A stretch of DNA of 64,000 nt from an uncultured Eubacteriales bacterium. GTDB lineage: Bacteria > Bacillota > Clostridia > Christensenellales > Aristaeellaceae. Every line of letters begins with the position of its first letter. The first letter of the stretch is position 1. Below the pieces are notes generated by a model. That model was not told the origin of the DNA. It did no database searches and saw nothing but the letters and a program-made list of their open reading frames with translations. This document shows positions 15,325 to 23,880 of this stretch, in pieces. The stretch lies in contig CADBZH010000017.1 of the NCBI GenBank assembly GCA_902799045.1, forward strand, positions 21,058-85,057, given 5' to 3'. The position numbers and the translations under genes are program-made.

Positions 15325-16017
15325 ATGAACGCACAGGACTTGATCAACTACATCGCCACCGCACCGAAGAAGACGCCGGTGAAGCTGTATGTGAAGGAGC
15401 GCGCGCCCGTGGATTTCGGCGGCGCGAAGGTGTTTGGCGCGGGGGACAAGGTGGTATTCGGCGATTGGAGCGAGCTTGAGCCGATCCTCGAGGCCAACCG
15501 CGACAACATCGAGGATATCGTCATCGAAAACGACCGGCGCAACAGCGCGGTGCCGCTGCTGGACATGAAGGGCATTCCCGCCCGCATCGAGCCCGGCGCG
15601 CTGATCCGCGAGAACGTTTCCATCGGCAAGAACGCCGTCATCATGATGGGCGCGGTGATCAACATCGGCGCGGTCATCGGCGACGGCACCATGATCGACA
15701 TGGGCGCGGTGCTGGGCGGCCGGGCCATCGTGGGCAAGAACTGCCACGTGGGCGCGGGCGCGGTGCTGGCGGGCGTGATCGAGCCGGCCTCCGCGACCCC
15801 CGTGATCGTCGAGGACGGCGTGCTGATCGGCGCGAACGCCGTGGTGATCGAGGGCGTGCACGTGGGCAGGGGCGCGGTGGTTGCCGCCGGGGCCGTCGTC
15901 ATCGAGGACGTGCCCGAGAACGCCGTCGTCGCCGGGTGTCCCGCGCGCGTCATCAAGCAGAAGGACGCCGGCACCACCCAGAAGACGGCGCTGGAGGCGG
16001 CGCTGAGGCAGTTATGA
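15325..16017 (+). CDS. dapH: Tetrahydrodipicolinate N-acetyltransferase
   Basis: A 230-residue left-handed beta-helix transferase. The N-terminal DapH domain (about 1-80) leads into hexapeptide repeats ([40 protein letters not shown]) and the closing [17 protein letters not shown]. It acetylates tetrahydrodipicolinate using acetyl-CoA, marking the acetylase branch of DAP synthesis as in Bacillus. SD GGAGAGAG sits just before the ATG. The next gene encodes the matching deacetylase; the acetyl-DAP aminotransferase must lie elsewhere. Confidence 0.95.
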   Translation: MNAQDLINYIATAPKKTPVKLYVKERAPVDFGGAKVFGAGDKVVFGDWSELEPILEANRDNIEDIVIENDRRNSAVPLLDMKGIPARIEPGALIRENVSIGKNAVIMMGAVINIGAVIGDGTMIDMGAVLGGRAIVGKNCHVGAGAVLAGVIEPASATPVIVEDGVLIGANAVVIEGVHVGRGAVVAAGAVVIEDVPENAVVAGCPARVIKQKDAGTTQKTALEAALRQL

Positions 16018-16018
16018 G

Positions 16019-16045
16019 AGGGCGGGGGACCTGCTTCCCCCGCCA
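16019..16045 (+). other. GC hairpin between dapH and the deacetylase gene
   Basis: GGCGGGGGA, short loop, TCCCCCGCC. No T-run follows, so it is a weak terminator or an mRNA stability element. Similar GGGGGAG-type hairpins occur at 18021, 23849 and 35220. Confidence 0.4.
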
Positions 16046-16088
16046 TTGCCATTCCTTTGACAGATTCGCCTGAAATAGGGAGGTTGTT

Positions 16089-17240
16089 ATGACCGATTAC
16101 CTTGCCCAAGCCCAGGCCATTGCGGATGAACTGGCCGCCCTGCGCCACGCCTTTCACCGCCAGCCGGAGCTGGGCAACCAGGAGCGTCAGACCGCCGCGC
16201 GGATCGAAGCGTATCTGCGCGGGCTGAACATTCCCACGCAGAGGCTGCTGGACACGGCGGTGGTGGCGCGGTTGGAGGGCGGCGGGCCGGGAAAGACCGT
16301 GGCGCTGCGCGCGGACATGGACGCGCTGCCGCTGACGGAGGCCACCGGCGCGGATTTCGCCTCTGAAACCCCGGGCGTGATGCATGCCTGCGGCCACGAC
16401 GTGCACATGACCGCCGCCCTGGGCGCGGCCAGGCTGCTGTCGGCGCGGCGGGCGTCGCTGAAGGGCGCGGTGGTGTTCCTGTTCCAGCCGGACGAGGAGG
16501 GCCGCGGCGGCGCCCGACGGATGATCGAGGCCGGGGCGCTGGAGGGCGTGGACGCGGTGTTCGGCGCGCACGTCTCGCCGGAGCTGCCGCTGGGCGCGGT
16601 CGGCGTGCGCTACGGCAAGTTCTACGCGGCCTCGGACACGTTCAGGATCGCCGTGAAGGGCAGGAGCGCCCACGCCGCTGAGCGCGAGAAGGGCATCGAC
16701 GCCCTGGGCGCGGCGGCGGAGCTGGCGACGCGGCTGATCGCGCTGCCCGGCGAGGTGCTGCCGGGGGAGCGCGCGGTGGTGACCGTGGGCACGCTGCACG
16801 CCGGAACCGCCGAAAACGCGCTGGCGGAGCGGGCGGAGCTGTCCGGCATCATTCGCACGCTGGGCCCGGACGCCCGGGCGAGGCTGAAGGCGCGCTTTGC
16901 CGGGGTGGTGCGCGAGACCCTGGCAAATTGGGGCGCGGAGGCGGAGGTCCGGCTGCGGGAGAGCTATCCCGGCGTGGTGAATCACGACGGCATGACCGCC
17001 CTGGCCGAGGGCGCGCTGAAGGGGCTGCTCGGCGCGGAGCAGGTGCGGGTGATCGACCGGCCAACCCTCACGACGGAGGACTTTGGCGAATTCCTGCTGG
17101 AGCGCCCGGGCAGCTTCTATCACGTCGGCGCGGGCTGCCCCCTGCCGCTGCACAACACGGCCTTCCTGCCGGACGACCGGGCCGCCGTGGTGGCCGCCGC
17201 TGCCCACGCCGCGGTGATCGAGGCGTTCCTGGGCGCATAA
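16089..17240 (+). CDS. M20D amidohydrolase, probable N-acetyl-diaminopimelate deacetylase
   Basis: A 383-residue M20 family metallohydrolase. Metal ligands are visible in MHACGHDVHMT (Cys-His) and in FQPDEEGRGGARRMI (Glu-Glu); FGAHVSPELPLG and the C-terminal YHVGAGCPLPLHN (His) complete the site. The dimerisation domain runs about 180-290. Family members remove acyl groups from N-acetyl-amino acids. Its place right after dapA-dapB-dapH argues for N-acetyl-LL-DAP deacetylase (as DapL/YkuR), but other M20D substrates cannot be excluded. Confidence 0.85.
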   Translation: MTDYLAQAQAIADELAALRHAFHRQPELGNQERQTAARIEAYLRGLNIPTQRLLDTAVVARLEGGGPGKTVALRADMDALPLTEATGADFASETPGVMHACGHDVHMTAALGAARLLSARRASLKGAVVFLFQPDEEGRGGARRMIEAGALEGVDAVFGAHVSPELPLGAVGVRYGKFYAASDTFRIAVKGRSAHAAEREKGIDALGAAAELATRLIALPGEVLPGERAVVTVGTLHAGTAENALAERAELSGIIRTLGPDARARLKARFAGVVRETLANWGAEAEVRLRESYPGVVNHDGMTALAEGALKGLLGAEQVRVIDRPTLTTEDFGEFLLERPGSFYHVGAGCPLPLHNTAFLPDDRAAVVAAAAHAAVIEAFLGA

Positions 17241-17345
17241 TTAAGTAGACGATGATTAATTCGAGCATCGAGGCTGCGAGTGCATTTTTCGGCAGGTGGC
17301 CTTGCAGATTTCGAAGGTTTACTGGAGGTAAATCGAGATAATGAT
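17241..17345. repeat. GTAGACGATGATTAATTC-type palindromic element, copy 1
   Basis: The 54 bases 17245-17298 are identical, in inverted orientation, to 55855-55908, more than 38 kb away. The rest (GGAGGTAAATCGAGA) is also shared in part with the second copy. Probably a small non-coding mobile or REP-like element. Confidence 0.7.
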
Positions 17346-17357
17346 CGCCCCCGCGCG

Positions 17358-17386
17358 TTGACAGCGCCGCGGGGGCATGCTATACT
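17358..17386 (+). promoter_or_regulatory. mntP promoter
   Basis: TTGACA, 17-bp spacer, TATACT. The start codon is only about 30 bp downstream of the likely transcription start, so there is no room for a yybP-ykoY manganese riboswitch. Confidence 0.75.
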
Positions 17387-17422
17387 GGACGGGTCAATAC
17401 CGAACAACGGAGGGCCGCGCCG

Positions 17423-18013
17423 ATGGAATGGAGCCTCTCTTTTTTTGTCAACAGCGCGCTGCTGGGCGTGGGCCTGGCGATGGACGCCTTTTCGGTCTCC
17501 CTGGCGAACGGCCTGAACGACCCCGGCATGTCCCGCCGACGCATGGCGCTGGTGGCGGGCACGTTCGCGTTTTTCCAGTTCCTGATGCCAATGGTCGGCT
17601 GGCTGTGCGTGCGCACGGTGGCGACAGCCTTCGCGGCGTTCCAGAAGGCCGTGCCGTGGATCGCGCTGGCGCTGCTGGGCTGCATCGGCGGCAAGATGCT
17701 CTATGAGGGCAGCATCCACCGCGAGGGCGGCGAGGACGGCGAGGGCGCGGCGCTGGGCGGCGGCACGCTGCTGATGCAGGGGGTGGCCACCTCCATCGAC
17801 GCGCTGTCCGTGGGCTTCACGATCGAGCGCTATGGCTGGCCCCAGGCGCTGACGGCTTCGACGATCATCGCGGCGGTGACGTTCGCCATCTGCGCCGTCG
17901 GCCTCGTCCTCGGCCGCAAATTCGGCACGAGGCTGGCGGGCAAGGCCAGCCTCCTCGGCGGCGCCATCCTGGTGCTGATCGGGGTCGAGATCTTCATCAC
18001 CCATATGTATTGA
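17423..18013 (+). CDS. mntP: Manganese efflux pump MntP
   Basis: A 196-residue, six-helix membrane protein of the MntP (DUF204) family, which exports Mn2+. The duplicated hallmark is visible: GLAMDAFSVSLANGL in helix 1 and VATSIDALSVGFTIE in helix 4, with the membrane Asp residues needed for metal transport. Between helices 3 and 4 is a short acidic loop. Single gene with its own promoter. Confidence 0.93.
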   Translation: MEWSLSFFVNSALLGVGLAMDAFSVSLANGLNDPGMSRRRMALVAGTFAFFQFLMPMVGWLCVRTVATAFAAFQKAVPWIALALLGCIGGKMLYEGSIHREGGEDGEGAALGGGTLLMQGVATSIDALSVGFTIERYGWPQALTASTIIAAVTFAICAVGLVLGRKFGTRLAGKASLLGGAILVLIGVEIFITHMY

Positions 18014-18017
18014 CGCA

Positions 18018-18110
18018 AGGCGGGGAGCGATCCCCGCCTTAAGCAGACGCTGATTCATTCCCGCACCGCAGAGTTGGTGCGCGAATGAATCAGCGACTGC
18101 TTGACCGCCC
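18018..18110. repeat. Paired hairpins between mntP and a convergent small gene
   Basis: GCGGGGAGCGATCCCCGC is a compact hairpin at the end of mntP. Next, GCAGACGCTGATTCATTC..GCACC pairs with GGTGC..GAATGAATCAGCGACTGC. Together they may end transcription from both sides. Confidence 0.5.
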
Positions 18111-18112
18111 GG

Positions 18113-18328
18113 TCAGCGCATCTCCCCGTCCGGTTCGCTCACGCGCTCGCGGAACAGCAGGGATATGCACCACAGCGCCGCCACGCCCACGATGGTGTAG
18201 ATGACGCGGCTGATCGTCGCCGCCTGCCCGCCGAACAGGTAGGCCACCAGGTCGAAGCGGAACAGGCCCACCAGCAGCCAGTTGATGCCGCCGATGATGC
18301 TCAGCACCAATGAAACGCGATCCAGCAT
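18113..18328 (-). CDS. DUF378 family small membrane protein
   Basis: A 71-residue protein with two membrane helices: LDRVSLVLSIIGGINWLLVG (the DUF378 signature GGINWLLVG) and ISRVIYTIVGVAALWCISLL. Members such as YuzA are widespread in Firmicutes and of unknown function. I choose the ATG at 18328, 9 bp after AAGGAG; the ATG at 18337 overlaps that ribosome site. Convergent with mntP. Confidence 0.85.
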   Translation of the reverse strand: MLDRVSLVLSIIGGINWLLVGLFRFDLVAYLFGGQAATISRVIYTIVGVAALWCISLLFRERVSEPDGEMR

Positions 18329-18453
18329 GAATAACATCTCCTTCTCTCAGCCGGTTTTCCGGCGTAGTGCTCTTAGATTGGCCCGTTTTCGCACAAAATA
18401 TACCACTGCCGGTAAAAAATGCGGGGCGAAGTGTGAATTCTTGCCGCGCGTTG

Positions 18454-18481
18454 TTGACAAAGGTGGGGGAGATGTTATACT
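18454..18481 (+). promoter_or_regulatory. Promoter of the SH3b protein gene
   Basis: TTGACA, 16-bp spacer, TATACT, about 60 bp before the start codon. Confidence 0.65.
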
Positions 18482-18548
18482 GTTTTTGAACTCCGGAAGG
18501 GGTTTTATCGTCTCAGAGACACACTGTTTTTCAGGAGGTACATATTCC

Positions 18549-19403
18549 ATGAAGCGTTCCATCAAGAGGATCGCCGCGCTGGCGCTGGCGCTGATGCTGC
18601 TGTGCGGCCTGGCGCTGGCGGAGGTGCGCACCACGGCCAACGTCAACCTGCGCTCCGGCCCCGGCCTGAACTATGAGATCGTCACCAGCTACAAGGAGGG
18701 CAGGCAGCTGACCTACCTGAACGAGAGCAGCGCGGACGACCGCGGCGTCACCTGGTACAAGGTGTCCGACGGCAAGCACACCGGCTGGATCTCGGAGAAG
18801 TATGTCGAGCTGAAGGGCGAGGACGTCCAGCCCGCCGCCACGGCCCAGCCCACCGCCGCGCCCACTGCCGCGCCCTCGGCCCAGCCCTGGCCCAGCAGCG
18901 AGGCGGGGGACAACGCCCTGAACGCCGGCGGATTGTTTGCCGACAGCCTGGGCGGCGAACAGCCCCAGCCCACCGCCGGGGTGGCCCTGCCGGACCTTTC
19001 CCGGAGCGTGGAGCTGTCCGGCTACTACGGCATCGACCTGGTCACCGCTGCGAACGAGATCGGCCTGATCTCCTATCGCGAGGTGGTTTCCGAGGCCCCG
19101 TACCAGTATTACGACGCCGCGCTGATCCTCGCCGGCAACCAGACCGTGGAGAGCATCGTGGTCTACGGCGCGGGCTATGAGGTCTACGGCGTCAGCGTGG
19201 GCATGGACGCCCAGACCGCCATGGCCTGCCTGAACGCCGCGGGCCTGGATTACATGGATTCCATGAACGGCATCACCTATGAGCATCGCGCCGCCGAGGG
19301 CGCGCCGTTTGCCGATGCCAACGGCCACGATTCCTGCCTCAACCTGTGGATCAGCCCGGAGAACACCGTCACCGAGATCGATTGGTCCACCTATACGGGC
19401 TGA
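18549..19403 (+). CDS. Secreted SH3b-domain protein
   Basis: A 284-residue exported protein. A signal peptide (1-24, ending LALAEV) precedes one bacterial SH3 domain (about 25-90; TTANVNLRSGPGLNYEIV, WYKVSDGKHTGWISEKYVEL). Such domains bind cell-wall peptide. An Ala/Pro/Thr-rich linker (about 95-150) leads to a C-terminal domain (about 160-284) that I do not recognise; it contains ELSGYYGIDLVTAANEIGL and looks folded. SD CAGGAGG is 9 bp upstream. A wall-associated role is likely; no enzymatic motif is visible. Confidence 0.75.
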   Translation: MKRSIKRIAALALALMLLCGLALAEVRTTANVNLRSGPGLNYEIVTSYKEGRQLTYLNESSADDRGVTWYKVSDGKHTGWISEKYVELKGEDVQPAATAQPTAAPTAAPSAQPWPSSEAGDNALNAGGLFADSLGGEQPQPTAGVALPDLSRSVELSGYYGIDLVTAANEIGLISYREVVSEAPYQYYDAALILAGNQTVESIVVYGAGYEVYGVSVGMDAQTAMACLNAAGLDYMDSMNGITYEHRAAEGAPFADANGHDSCLNLWISPENTVTEIDWSTYTG

Positions 19404-19524
19404 CCGGATAGAGAAGCCGTGACCCGTGGAAGCCGCGTTCCGGGCAAGGAAGGACCCGGATCGCAAGGGCGCCCCACCGGCCTGCGGCCACCTCCCCACC
19501 GCAGCGGGGTGGGGGACTCCTGAA

Positions 19525-19555
19525 CCTCCCCACCGCAATGGGGAGGCTTGCTTTT
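19525..19555. terminator. Terminator-like hairpin CCTCCCC..GGGGAGG
   Basis: CCTCCCCACCGCAATGGGGAGG followed by CTTGCTTTTC. A sister hairpin (CCTCCCCACCGCAGCGGGGTGGGGG) lies just upstream at about 19491-19514. Together they separate two convergent genes. Confidence 0.5.
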
Positions 19556-19563
19556 CCCCGCCG

Positions 19564-20775
19564 TCAGCCCTCGAGGATCAGCCGCTGGGTGGCCTCGTCC
19601 GCCTCACCGGAGGGTTCGAGCCCGTGGGCGGCCTGGAAGTCGGACACGGCCCGGGCGGTCTTTTTGCCGAAGTAGCCGGTGCTGGGGCCGTCCATCACCA
19701 GGTAACCCTGGCTGCGCAGGGCGTCCTGCAGCCGCACGGTCGTCCAGGTGTAGTCGCCGAACTTCTGGGTGCGGTGGTCGTCGGTGAAGGACGCGGGCTG
19801 CGGCATGGCCTGCTCGGTGAGCGGCGCGGCGGCGTTCTCCGGGATGCCCAGCAGCGCGTTCATGGTCACCAGCTCGTAGCCCTGGGACACGGCCCAGGGG
19901 ATGAACTCCTTCAGCTTCGCGGTGTCCGCGTCGGTGGTGTGGAACAGGTAGACCTGGCCCGGAGCCAGGGCGCTCTTGATGTGTGCCATGTCGGAATCGG
20001 AGCCGCTGACGCTCCACTTGGCGATGCCCAGGTAGCCCAGCTGCTTCAGATAGTTGTGGGTGCGCTGGTCGGTCTCGCCGTCGCCACCCATCAGGCGCAG
20101 GAAATGCTGCTCGTAGTCGCAGCCCAGCGCCTGGTTCAGCGCCACGCGCTGGTTCCAGATCTCCGCGGCCATCTCCTCCTCCGGCAGGCGGAAGATGCGT
20201 GCGTGGGTGTAAGTGTGGTTTTCGATCTCAAAGCCCAGGTCGAAGGCGCTGTGGCGCATCAGCTCCGGCATGCCGGACTTGGCGAGGTTTTCGCCCACCG
20301 GGAACAGCGTCAGCTTCGCGCCGCAATCCTCCGCGAGGCGGACGATGGCCTTCAGGTTCGCGACCTGATAGCAGTCGTCCACGGTCACGGCGATGCGCTT
20401 TTTCTCGGTGTGGGCCTGGTAGACGACCGGCAGGTACACGAAGGGCGTCGGCTCGGGCGTGGGCGCCAGCGTCGGTTCGCTCGTCGGCTCGGGCGTGGGC
20501 TGGGGGGTCGGCTCGATGGTCGGCATCGGGATGATCGGGTCGTCCGCCCGCTGGGGCGCCGGGGCCTCGGTCACCCGGGGCATGTTCACGTCCGCCAGCT
20601 CCAGGCCGGCCTGGGAATAGCCCGCGTCGGGGGCGTTCTGTCGCGCCCGCTGCGACAGCGTCAGCAGCACCGGCACCAGCGCCAGCGCCACGAACGCCAG
20701 CACCGCCACCGTCGCCACGAACGCGCCGAAGCGATTGCGCCTGCGTTTGCGATTTCCTCTCCGCTTGCGGTCCAT
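19564..20775 (-). CDS. Membrane-anchored polysaccharide deacetylase with peptidoglycan-binding domain
   Basis: A 403-residue protein. A very basic N-terminus and one membrane helix (about 17-40) precede a Pro/Glu/Thr linker (PTPEPTSEPT repeats, about 75-112). A carbohydrate esterase 4 (NodB) domain follows, with metal/catalytic TVDDCYQ (Asp-Asp) and HTYTH (His/His). The C-terminus carries a PG_binding_1 module (about 335-403; LQDALRSQGYLVMDGPSTGY). Note that the catalytic TFDDG of typical members is TVDDC here. Probable function: deacetylation of peptidoglycan or another wall glycan, outside the membrane. Confidence 0.82.
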   Translation of the reverse strand: MDRKRRGNRKRRRNRFGAFVATVAVLAFVALALVPVLLTLSQRARQNAPDAGYSQAGLELADVNMPRVTEAPAPQRADDPIIPMPTIEPTPQPTPEPTSEPTLAPTPEPTPFVYLPVVYQAHTEKKRIAVTVDDCYQVANLKAIVRLAEDCGAKLTLFPVGENLAKSGMPELMRHSAFDLGFEIENHTYTHARIFRLPEEEMAAEIWNQRVALNQALGCDYEQHFLRLMGGDGETDQRTHNYLKQLGYLGIAKWSVSGSDSDMAHIKSALAPGQVYLFHTTDADTAKLKEFIPWAVSQGYELVTMNALLGIPENAAAPLTEQAMPQPASFTDDHRTQKFGDYTWTTVRLQDALRSQGYLVMDGPSTGYFGKKTARAVSDFQAAHGLEPSGEADEATQRLILEG

Positions 20776-20821
20776 AACCGTCCCTCCCCGTCTTGACGCG
20801 CCGAACGATTCGGCTTATACT

Positions 20822-20985
20822 AGAGCGTGTTTCTAAAATCCCTGAAGCGCATTTTCGGCGTTTTTGACTGCATTTCTGTGTTGCTTTTCCTCGACTTGCA
20901 ACCAGCAAGCCTTCGGAAAATCGCCTTGAAATGCAGCCAAAACCACTCGAAACTGCATCTCCCGGCATTTTAAAACACGCTCTGG
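20822..20985. repeat. AGAGCGTGTTTCTAAAAT-type palindromic element
   Basis: AGAGCGTGTTTCTAAAAT starts the element and ATTTTAAAACACGCTCT closes it. Inside are GCATTTTCGGCG, TGCATTTCTGTGTTGCTTTTCC and inverted versions (GAAATGCAGCC). A plus-strand promoter-like pair, TTGACG-17-TATACT (20793-20821), abuts the left end. Related pieces lie at 33097-33166 and 33352-33445. The DNA from 20986 to 21176 has no gene. Confidence 0.75.
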
Positions 20986-21176
20986 AACCAGGCCGTGCGG
21001 CCTGTCGATAGTCATTTGCCCTCATTATAGCTGCAAAGGGCGAATGTATCTATCATTTTTGCGGTACTAAGACGGGACTTTATTTCGAAAAGTTGCGGTT
21101 CAATGACACAGGAAAATCATAACTGAAACGGCTTTGTAAATATTTAGCAAATTTGGGAAAAATTGGAGGCGAGCGC

Positions 21177-21890
21177 ATGCGATTGGACAAGGCCGCGGCG
21201 CTGGCGGGGCTGACCCGCAGCGAGGCGCGCAAGGCGATTGCCGCCGGCCGCGTGCGGGTGGACGGGCAGATCGCCCGGGACGCGGGGATGCAGGTCGATC
21301 CGGCGCGGGTGCGCGTGGACGGCGCTCAGCCCGCCGAAGCGGGGGAGCTGTACGTGATGGTGCACAAGCCCGCCGGGGTGGTCACCGCCACGGAGGACCG
21401 GCGCTTCCAGACCGTCGTGGACCTGCTGCCGGAGCCGCTGCGAAGGCGAAGCATCGGCCCGGTGGGGCGGCTGGACCGGGACGTGACCGGCCTGGTGCTG
21501 CTCACCACTGACGGCCAGCTGGCCCACCGGCTGATTTCGCCCCGCTGGAAGGCCGGGAAGGTGTATCGCGCGAGGTGCGAGGGGCGGCTCACCGACGGCG
21601 AGGTCGCGGCCTTCGCAAGCGGCCTGGTCCTCTCCGATTTCACCGCCCGGCCCGCGGCGCTCGAGATCCTGGAGGCCGGGGAGGCGGAATCCCTCGCGGA
21701 CGTGACGCTTTCCGAGGGCAAGTTTCACCAGGTCAAGCGCATGTTTGCCGCCGTCGGCCACCCGCTGATCGCGCTCGAGCGGCGGCGCATCGGCAGCCTC
21801 GCCCTCGACCCCGCGCTTCAGCCGGGGGAGTGCCGCGAGCTGCGCGAGGATGAAGTGGCCGCGCTGAAGCGGCTGTGCGAATTGGATTGA
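21177..21890 (+). CDS. RsuA/RluB-family rRNA pseudouridine synthase
   Basis: A 237-residue enzyme. N-terminal S4 RNA-binding domain (about 1-55; MRLDKAAALAGLTRSEARKA) and a catalytic domain with the active-site Asp in GPVGRLDRDVTGLVLLT, then SEGKFHQVKRMFAAVGHPL. Members isomerise a specific uridine of 16S (RsuA) or 23S (RluB/E/F) rRNA; length favours the RsuA type. The ATG at 21177 follows TTGGAGG. The next gene, an RsmC-type methyltransferase, is 21 bp downstream, suggesting a small rRNA-modification operon. Confidence 0.9.
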   Translation: MRLDKAAALAGLTRSEARKAIAAGRVRVDGQIARDAGMQVDPARVRVDGAQPAEAGELYVMVHKPAGVVTATEDRRFQTVVDLLPEPLRRRSIGPVGRLDRDVTGLVLLTTDGQLAHRLISPRWKAGKVYRARCEGRLTDGEVAAFASGLVLSDFTARPAALEILEAGEAESLADVTLSEGKFHQVKRMFAAVGHPLIALERRRIGSLALDPALQPGECRELREDEVAALKRLCELD

Positions 21891-21911
21891 CGCGTAAAGA
21901 AGGAGTCCATC

Positions 21912-22508
21912 ATGAACGATCACTACTATACCGAGCATCCCGCCTCCGATCATGCCGAGCGAACGGTGCGCCTGACGGCGCTGGGAAACGCGCTGACCTT
22001 CACCACGGACGCGGGCGTATTCTCCCGGGACGGGCTGGACAGGGGCACGGAGGCGCTGCTGGAGGCGCTGCCGGAGCCGATGACGGGCCGGGTGCTGGAC
22101 CTGGGCTGCGGCTGGGGGCCGGTGGGCGTGGCGCTGGGCAGGAGGTATCCGGCGCTGGAGATCGTGATGACCGACATCAACCAGCGGGCGGCGGACCTGG
22201 CCCGGCGCAACCTCGCCGCCAACGGCGTGTGGGCCGAGGTGGCGCAGGGCGACGGCTTTGAGCACGTGACGGGGCGCTTTGACGCGATCGTCACCAATCC
22301 GCCCATCCGCGCCGGCAAGGCCGTGATCTACGGCCTGTTTGACCGCGCGCGGGACTTCCTCGTTCCCGGCGGCGCGCTGTACATCGTCATTCGCAAGCAG
22401 CAGGGCGCGCCCTCGGCCCTCAAGTACCTGCGCGGGATCTACGCCGGGGCAGAGGTCATCGCCCGCAGCGGCGGATTCCACGTGATGCGGGCGTGGGTGG
22501 AGGAATAA
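21912..22508 (+). CDS. RsmC-type rRNA guanine-N2 methyltransferase
   Basis: A 198-residue SAM-dependent methyltransferase of the small RsmC/YbxB type. The N-terminus has HYYTEHPASDHAERTVRL; the AdoMet site is VLDLGCGWGPVGVALG; the catalytic NPPIR motif that acts on guanine exocyclic amines is in IVTNPPIRAGK. The C-terminal IVIRKQQGAPS is typical. In many Firmicutes this gene sits near ribosomal loci. Its stop codon merges with the palindrome that follows. Confidence 0.88.
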   Translation: MNDHYYTEHPASDHAERTVRLTALGNALTFTTDAGVFSRDGLDRGTEALLEALPEPMTGRVLDLGCGWGPVGVALGRRYPALEIVMTDINQRAADLARRNLAANGVWAEVAQGDGFEHVTGRFDAIVTNPPIRAGKAVIYGLFDRARDFLVPGGALYIVIRKQQGAPSALKYLRGIYAGAEVIARSGGFHVMRAWVEE

Positions 22509-22619
22509 TACTAAATTCCATCTAATCCATGCACATCTGCGGGTGCCTTTTTTGCCCTGGCTGTGCTTCGCTTCGGTCAACGATGCGCTGCATCGCCTCC
22601 CTCAGAAGGAATTTAGTAT
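22508..22619. repeat. ATACTAAATTCC palindromic element
   Basis: Perfect 12-bp end repeats ATACTAAATTCC (22508-22519) and GGAATTTAGTAT (22608-22619) bound a 112-bp element. The inside contains TGTGCTTCGCTTCGGTCAAC and GATGCGCTGCATCGC hairpins. The left end uses the last base of the methyltransferase stop codon. It resembles a MITE or REP element. Confidence 0.7.
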
Positions 22620-22630
22620 AAGGATTATTC

Positions 22631-22660
22631 AAGCGCCTGCCGCGAACGCGGCAGGCGCTT
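22631..22660. terminator. Hairpin between convergent genes
   Basis: AAGCGCCTGCCGC, loop GAAC, GCGGCAGGCGCTT: a perfect 13-bp stem at the 3' ends of the methyltransferase (plus) and ABC ATPase (minus) genes. T-runs are weak on both sides. Confidence 0.6.
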
Positions 22661-22679
22661 GATGTGCGGATGTGATGCT

Positions 22680-23804
<1,125 letters not shown>

Positions 23805-23880
23805 ATTGTACAATCCTCCAATTCAACAACGGGTATACCCATTTCAATCGGGGGGAGCCTGCTCCCCCGTCCACAGGGCG

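Noticed and set aside
17390-17422. yybP-ykoY manganese riboswitch before mntP
   Set aside because: The leader after the promoter is only about 30 bases, too short for the aptamer.
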